A stretch of DNA of 64,000 bases from Tethya wilhelma (Eukaryota; Porifera; Demospongiae; Tethyida; Tethyidae), in the NCBI GenBank assembly GCA_964030475.1, contig CAXIPT010000005.1:1272741-1336740 (forward strand), in the 5' to 3' direction. A program made the translations under genes and the position numbers. The notes below the pieces were generated by a model. It was given only the letters and a program-made list of their open reading frames with translations. It was not told the DNA's origin and made no database searches. Numbering within the stretch: the stretch's first letter is position 1; the number at the start of each line of letters is the position of its first letter. Shown piece after piece: positions 58,001 to 64,000 of this stretch.

Positions 58001-61000
58001 GTTTTGGCTCCGACCAATTTCTCAGCTAGTTCAGTTGTAGCAGTTGCTACCTCACTTTGATACTGCTCTTCCTACAAACAAGACAAACGATACATTATGA
58101 ACAGACTTGTAAAGTATGCATCAAAATGTGTTCACACTATCAACATACCTCTATTTCAATGGTTTCTGTGATGGTTTTAAGCTCATCTTTGCTCAGCTCC
58201 CTTTCCAGTCGATTCTTCTCCAGTGTCCATTTCCTTGTGAAGTCTCTCTTCTTTGGCTCATTGCCACCACCAATGGCAGGTTTGGTGTTAGACAATTTGC
58301 CAATGAGTTGTTTCAAAGCTGACACCAACTCTCCATCATAACCAGACGTGAGAAGAGAAGCAGGCAAGACAGAGGAACTGCTTCCAGATAGCTCAGAACC
58401 AATTGGTTCGGGACGTCCAGAAAGAGCTGGATTTTCTCGTATGAATTGTCTATTTCGATCGACAGTGGCCATCACTTGTGACTCAGACACAAGACCTTTC
58501 AAGCACTCCGTCTGTTGGAGAATCTTGTCGTAAAATCCATGCAGATCTGCTCTCTGTCTGGCAAGCTGAGCAGAGACGTGAAGATTTTGATCTTCAAGTT
58601 TATCATAGAAAGTCTTCACGTTGAAATTTTCTAGTTCAAATGGCTCATTGTGTCTGCACGCAGCTGCCTGAGGTACAGAGGCTCCAACAGCAATGTCTCG
58701 CTTTTCAAGAGTATCGAGATCTTTTGGATCATCTCCAACGTAAATGATCTTTGGTTCATCCACTCGCCGATATTTCGGTTTTAGAGCGTTTGGAGTTTTG
58801 ATTCCAGCTGCTTGTGGCTTCCAGATGAAAACACCAAGCACCATCAGACTCACGACAAAGAGAGTAGAGGCCAAGATGGCAATTATTGCAGCAAAGTCAG
58901 GCTCTTGGTTGACAGAAGGAACAGCGGTGATGTTAAACTGAATGAGATATTGTTCAGAAATTGGAAGCACTCTGAAATCATTTCCATTTCGTTCACAAGT
59001 CGTACCCTCACCAATGACAACCACGAGCATTATACTAGCAGTATTGATGCTATCTGTGAACACATACACACCAGGATCACTGAACGTGTGCACAAAGACA
59101 GAGATGTTTACGGAAGATTCGAGAAGGCTTCCAAGCTGTCTGAAGGCACCGTAGTCAAACTGAGTGTTGGTATTTAGGAGGTGATCCTTCACGTAGACAG
59201 GATAGTGATAGGAGGCTGTTGTTTCATCTTGGTTGATCTCAAAGAACACGGCATCACCTACTTCTATGCACACTAACGGATTGGGCACAATCTCAGGCTC
59301 TGAATCCACACCCACATCAACTTGTCTTCGCAATCGATAAAATTCTGTTTCATCAATGACCGTGCTCCTACGTCTCCTTGTGTTACTTCTGCCTGCTCCA
59401 CGTTGAGAAATACGAACCATCGCATTCAAAGCCTCGTCGGAATTCCTGGGAAAATTCCCGCCAACTCTACCAGTGGATGAATATGAAATGAGTTGATAGT
59501 TGCGCTGGGTTACATCAAGTGAGCTCACACCGTACACATTGGGTAGTTCAACAGGTTGACTATCATTGAGTTCACAACTGGAAATGGTCACCTCTACGAC
59601 TGAATTGATAACAGTAGTGGTCGTGACTGGACGACAAGTTTGACACTCCTCTGTACAGAATGACTGAGGGTCCACCACACCAGAGCAGACACAGATGCCG
59701 AGATTGTTGACAGTACCACTCTCTCCCAATCCCACACACTCCTCAGTACAGGGATAGGAGGGGGGCACACAACCTCCATTCATTGCTAAGCGGACCTGAC
59801 CCAAACCACATCTAGGTAGAACCTGAAGGAAGATATACATGTGTGAGTATTTGTGTACATGCATAAAAGAAATCAAGGGAAGAAAAAAAAAAGGAAAAAA
59901 AAAAAATTCACACATAGCTGGGATTGAACCCAAGTGATTCAAACTCTAGTCAAATGCTCTTACCACTAAGCTATATAGAACTCATAGAGGCATTGGAATA
60001 GAGAATAGTAGTGAAAATGCTAGTCATAAACACTAGTAAAAATGTTATTAGAGGAAAGGAGGTTGATACACTTACCTCTTCTTGGCAGGCAGCCTGACTA
60101 TTTTGTTCAGAATCAGCCTGGCCAGTTGAATTGAAAAAGTTGAATCTAGCCTCACAGATACAGGAGCCATCACTCTGGAAGGTACGGCGCACACCTATAC
60201 AGCTGCACGTGGTACGATCTTCCGTTGAAATGGAACTTGACCCACAGGGAAGACAGGCAGACTGACCTACATAGAATCATTGCAAGAGATATTAATACAG
60301 GACATTGTACATGTGAAGGGTATTGTATACTTCAAAACTCTTTTAGCTTTAAACTGTTCAAAGTTACATACCTGATATTCTAGAGTATGCTCCATTAGGA
60401 CAAAGTTGACAGGCGGTTTCATTTACAGATCCTCTCTCTCTGTTGAAAGTTCCTCTCCTACAGGCAATGCCACTAGCAGATCCTTCAGGACAGTAGTGAC
60501 CCATCTCACATTCAATCGGGATGGATGTGGCTCTAGGACAATAGAAACCTTCAGGACAAATTTGACAGGACACTCCATCACTGCTGAAGGTACCAGCTTG
60601 GCATTCAATACAAGAGTCTTCCAATGTTGTTCTCAAAGCTTCAGCTGATAGACTTACATTTCGAGCAATATAGCCAGCAGAGCAAAAGATAGGATCACTA
60701 GTCACCATAGGACAATAGAATGGATACTCACAAATTGTCTCAAATTCCGATCCTGGTGGACAAAAATATCCAGCATTACATTCAATAGGTGCACCCGCAC
60801 GTGATAGACATATGTGACCTCCAGGACAGAGCTGTTCCTCGGTTGCACCTGCAGGACAGAAGTAACCTGCTCTGCAAGATATCCCGTGAATGTGACTGTC
60901 GATCGAGAGAGTTGAATCACACGTACACATTTCAGGACAAGTGATATTGAAGTCGTCAGGGTCACATGTGCTATTGACTTCAGATCTAGGCTCAGTGGCA

Positions 61001-64000
61001 TTAAAGAAGTCATCGCTGACTCCAGAAGATAAGAAGAAACCAGAAGATTCAATGTCACTGATGTTGAAAACAAATGAAATATTTGGTGTTAGTAGTTCGA
61101 CTTCAGGTTGACAGTATCGAGGTGGACAAAAGTAACCTTCAGGACAAAGTGAACAGTCATCAACTGATGCTCCACCTGAGCTGTTTCTGGAGGTGCCTGG
61201 AGGACAGAGGATGGGCTGTTTGCTTCTCTCTAAGCAGAAGTGTCCTGCAGGACAAGGAAATGATAGGAAGTCTGCAATGGCTGTGTCGTTGCAGAAGAAT
61301 CCAGCAGGACAGCTGAAGCAATCTGATGGTGTGTGACCTGACAATTCATCCCTGTAAGTTCCAATAGGACAGGGAATACTCACAGAATCAACAGGACAGT
61401 AGTGTCCGAGAGGACAAGGTATGGGATTTGGGTCACCGGACACACATTCTGAGCCAGCAGGACAGGACAAACAGTCAGTGAGTTGGGCTCCACCTTCCAA
61501 TGGATTATAAGTACCTTCAGGACAAGGAATTGGCTCAATCGTACCTGCAGGACAGTAATGACTGCGCTTGCAGTAGCCACCAAGAATGGGGTGTGGACTA
61601 ATTGGATCACATTGATTGGTGAGGTTCAAATTGAACGCAGAAATGTTGAAATCAACTTCTGCTAACAATGAAGAGTTGAAAAAATCGGCCAAATATGACA
61701 CTAGCAGGTCACACACATCTAGCATAGAATTTTCCCGGCATTGTTCAAGGATAGTGTAATCAAATGAAACATCTGGATTTGGAGATGGATTACCACTCAG
61801 ACAGAAATAGCTGGCACTACAGTCTCCACTGACGACACCATTCCTACAGTATGATCCAGTAGGACAAGGCAGACACTGTGCAGACTCTTTCAATCCAGTG
61901 AAATTGACTGGTGTGAATGTTCCAGGTGGACATGGCAAAGGATTCAATCCTGTTCCTTCAGGACAGTAGTGATGTGAGGGGCAATCTTCTGGTACTGATG
62001 TCCCATCAACACAGACTTGACCTGCAGGACAAACATCGCAAGAATGTTCACCTTCATTTGGTTGGAATGAGCCAGAATAGCAAGGTGCCGGGCGTGCTGA
62101 GCCATTTACGCAGAAAGAACCAACAGGACAGATAAATTCAGGTGGTGTTCTTTCATCGCTGCCTCTGGGACAGTAATATCCAGCACCACACTCACCAGTA
62201 GGCATGGTGAGATTACTAGCTTCACAGTAGAATCCTGGAGTGCACGGATGACAATCGCTCACATTCGCTGCTCCTGGTGTGTCTCTAAATGTAGAAATGG
62301 GACACATGACGGGAGCTATGGTGCCTTCAGGACAGTAGCTACCAACAGGACAAGGTCCATTCTCGGGAATATCTTCATCGAAATCAGGTTGGGGGTTTGA
62401 AGCTCCTGAATGACAGTAGTAGCCAGCTGCACAGTCACCAGTGACATTAGTCAATGCTGTGCCCATGCAATAGTTTCCAGAGTCACAAGGAGTGCATTCA
62501 TCACTGTCAGTGAGATTAGTGCTCACACTGTATGATCCTTGAGGACATGGTTGAGCTACAGCTGTACCCAGTGGGCAGTAATACCCAGGTAGACAATCCA
62601 GTGGGTTTGTCATGTTTGAAAATGGACATCTCATTCCTGGTATACAATCCAGACAGAATCCTTGAGCTGTGTCAGGATTGTAAGTTCCAGGAGGACAGCT
62701 AGTTTCAACAAGTGCTCCTTCTTCACAGAAGAATCCAGCTGGACAAGGATAACCAATCTCACTATCAATATCTGGAGTTGGCATAGGTGAGCCACCAGTA
62801 CAGACAAAACCAGCAGAGCAAGGTGGTGCTTCAGAGAGCATTACTGGTCCAACAAAATCACAGAATCTTCCTCTAGGACAAGGCTCGCAGTCGGATTCAT
62901 TCGTAACCCGCCTTCCCTGACTGAAAGTACCACGAGGACAAGGTAGAGGGACTCTTGATCCTTCAGGACAGTAGAAACCCATCGGACATTCACCATTGCC
63001 ATCCCAAATGATACTGTTGGTTTCATTGTCAGTTGTAATGCTGAAATCGAAAGGTGTGGGAGAGTCTGAGCCACCTGTACAGAAATAGCCAGCTAAACAA
63101 AGACCATTTGGCTGAGTGAGAGCTTCACCTTCACAATATGAACCAGGATCACAGATCGTACAGTTTGAGATGTCAACAAGTCGTGTGTCGTTGCTGTATG
63201 TGCCAGCAGGACAGGGTTGAAAGAGAGATCCTGTTCTAGCAGGACAATAGTAGCCTTGAGGACAATCTTGTGGTGTTATTACAGCATCTACTCCTTCAGT
63301 AGGATCACAATATTGACCTGCAGGACATTCAAGACAATCGTCCTGTTGTGGATAAGGCTGATAACTTCCAGCTTCACAGAGAAATGGGACAGAAGTGCCA
63401 CTAGGACAGAAATGACCACTTGGGCAAATGAAATTAGGAGGAGTTGGGTTAGTTTTATTTTCACGATCACTAGGACAGAAGTATCCTCCATTGCAAGACC
63501 CAGAAGGTTCCGATATACCAATCTCATTGCAATACATCCCTCCAGGACATGGCAAACAGAACGATTCATTTTGATTTAGAGATACATTTGAATATGTGCC
63601 TAAGGGACATGGCATAGGATAGCCACTACCCCTTGGACAATAGTGACCTGCATGACAAGGGAACTGATCACGTGTGGATGAAGTTCCATTACAGAAGTAG
63701 CCTTCACTGCAATCATCAAATGGTTCAGATAGCATCGAATAGGGACAATACATTCCAGGTAAACAGGACAGTGGTAACGATGAGCCAATAGGACAGAAAT
63801 ATCCAACAGGACACACACCACCATTGACGAAAGATACATTCTCACAAGAACACTCATCGTACGAGTCATTACAAAGACTACTAGTATTGATTCCAATGTC
63901 GAAAGGTGTAGCAGTGATAGAGCCTGCATAGCAATAGTATCCAGCATCACATGGGCCAACAGGTGTAGTAAGACCTGATGTAGGACAATATTCTCCAGCA
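52003..64000 (-). CDS. Giant single-pass membrane protein: GCC2/GCC3-like repeats, TM, long coiled coil (partial, 5' end missing)
   Basis: At least 14 exons, minus strand: 64000(open)-60372, 60266-60076, 59822-58149, 58071-57835, 57768-57352, 57280-57059, 56977-56861, 56791-56660, 56584-56363, 56284-56081, 56006-55926, 55772-55422, 54101-53954, 53891-52003. All junctions agree in phase (mostly 0). The visible part is about 3170 residues. The first 1270 or so are dozens of Cys-rich repeats of the form C-P-x-G-x-Y/F-C-P-x-G with many N-x-S/T sites, as in GCC2/GCC3 ephrin-receptor-like domains, so extracellular. After a less repetitive ectodomain comes one TM segment (FAAIIAILASTLFVVSLMVLGVFIW, about 58815-58890), then about 1000 residues of Glu/Lys/Gln-rich heptad coiled coil. 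Near the C-terminus is a globular domain with HALSH, then another coiled coil. I do not recognise an orthologue; the TM plus coiled-coil layout faintly recalls EVC2/limbin. Confidence 0.8.
54205..55170. repeat. Tandem inverted-repeat elements with internal minisatellite in an intron
   Basis: Three imperfect copies of a unit begin CACTTGAAAGATCTCTTTGAG (about 54219, 54662, 55029). Each contains TACGACCTTCCTAGGCT, and copies 1 and 2 end with the inverted form AGCCTAGGAAGG(T/A)CGTA plus CATTGTGATCAGC. The centre is an array of CCTAAACCCATCACAAGTGA-type units interleaved with GAGAAACCAAGAA. The third copy is deleted internally. It lies in the large-gene intron between exons 55422 and 54101, which it makes unusually long (about 1.3 kb). 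Confidence 0.8.
59905..59985 (-). repeat. tRNA-derived SINE head or tRNA pseudogene
   Basis: On the minus strand TAGCTTAGTGGTAAGAGC fits a tRNA A-box/D-arm and GGTTCAATCCC fits the B-box/T-arm. The anticodon stem needs two wobble pairs (anticodon position would read AGA), and the acceptor stem does not pair. A long T-run (about 59880-59908) follows, as after a Pol III transcript. It lies in an intron of the large membrane-protein gene. It is not a functional tRNA, and a tRNA-type SINE is the better reading. Confidence 0.5.

Noticed and set aside
59905..59985. Functional tRNA-Ser(AGA)
   Set aside because: The acceptor stem does not pair, the anticodon stem needs wobbles, and the long variable arm of tRNA-Ser is missing. 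Recorded as a SINE or tRNA relic.
60423..63959. Additional minus-strand frames overlapping the giant gene (e.g. 61380-61610, 63600-63959)
   Set aside because: They are alternate-frame readings of the Cys-rich repeat exon. The main frame is continuous from 60372 to the window edge.

Overview
This looks like a window of a marine demosponge genome, most likely Amphimedon queenslandica. That name is an inference, not a database match. The DNA is AT-rich and eukaryotic: GT-AG introns are mostly short, foldback and MITE-like repeats are common, and one clear conserved housekeeping gene (CTNNBL1) is present. One N at 21546 marks an unresolved base.

Layout. (1) 1-240, plus strand: the last 79 codons of a multi-pass membrane protein whose body lies to the left; decayed copies of this 3' end recur at about 7507-7709 and 11303-11383. 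(2) 400-46035, minus strand: a head-to-tail array of ten RIG-I-like receptor (RLR) loci, here called A to J from left to right. Each has one large exon coding for a DExD/H helicase of the RIG-I type plus a zinc-binding C-terminal regulatory domain (RD). Upstream, joined through phase-1 introns, are small exons coding for a DEATH-type domain, a CARD-like exon, or both. A = CARD-like + DEATH + RLR; B = CARD-like + RLR; C, D, H, I, J = DEATH + RLR; G = RLR with altered catalytic motifs, possibly spliced to a distant CARD-like exon; E and F are pseudogenes. A graveyard of RLR fragments lies at 34.3-35.4 kb, and a 1.87-kb tandem duplication at 29.5-33.2 kb. (3) 46470-49281, plus strand: an eleventh RLR, K, divergent from J across 434 bp. 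(4) 49475-51370, minus: CTNNBL1, a spliceosome-associated armadillo-type protein. (5) 52003 to the right edge, minus: a very large gene of at least 14 exons for a single-pass membrane protein with cysteine-rich GCC2/GCC3-like repeats outside and a long coiled-coil tail inside.

Biology. Vertebrate RIG-I and MDA5 sense viral RNA with the helicase-RD unit and signal through N-terminal CARDs. Here the same sensor unit is combined with alternative death-fold modules (DEATH, CARD-like, both, or none), all through exons in the same splice phase, so modules can be exchanged without breaking the frame. Near-identical duplicates, pseudogenes, chimeras and one member with altered ATPase motifs suggest a rapidly evolving birth-and-death family of cytosolic nucleic-acid sensors. 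Splice models were built by eye from GT-AG sites, phase and paralogue comparison. Their summed lengths are multiples of three for A, B, C, D, H, I, J and K, and for the G plus CARD-exon model.
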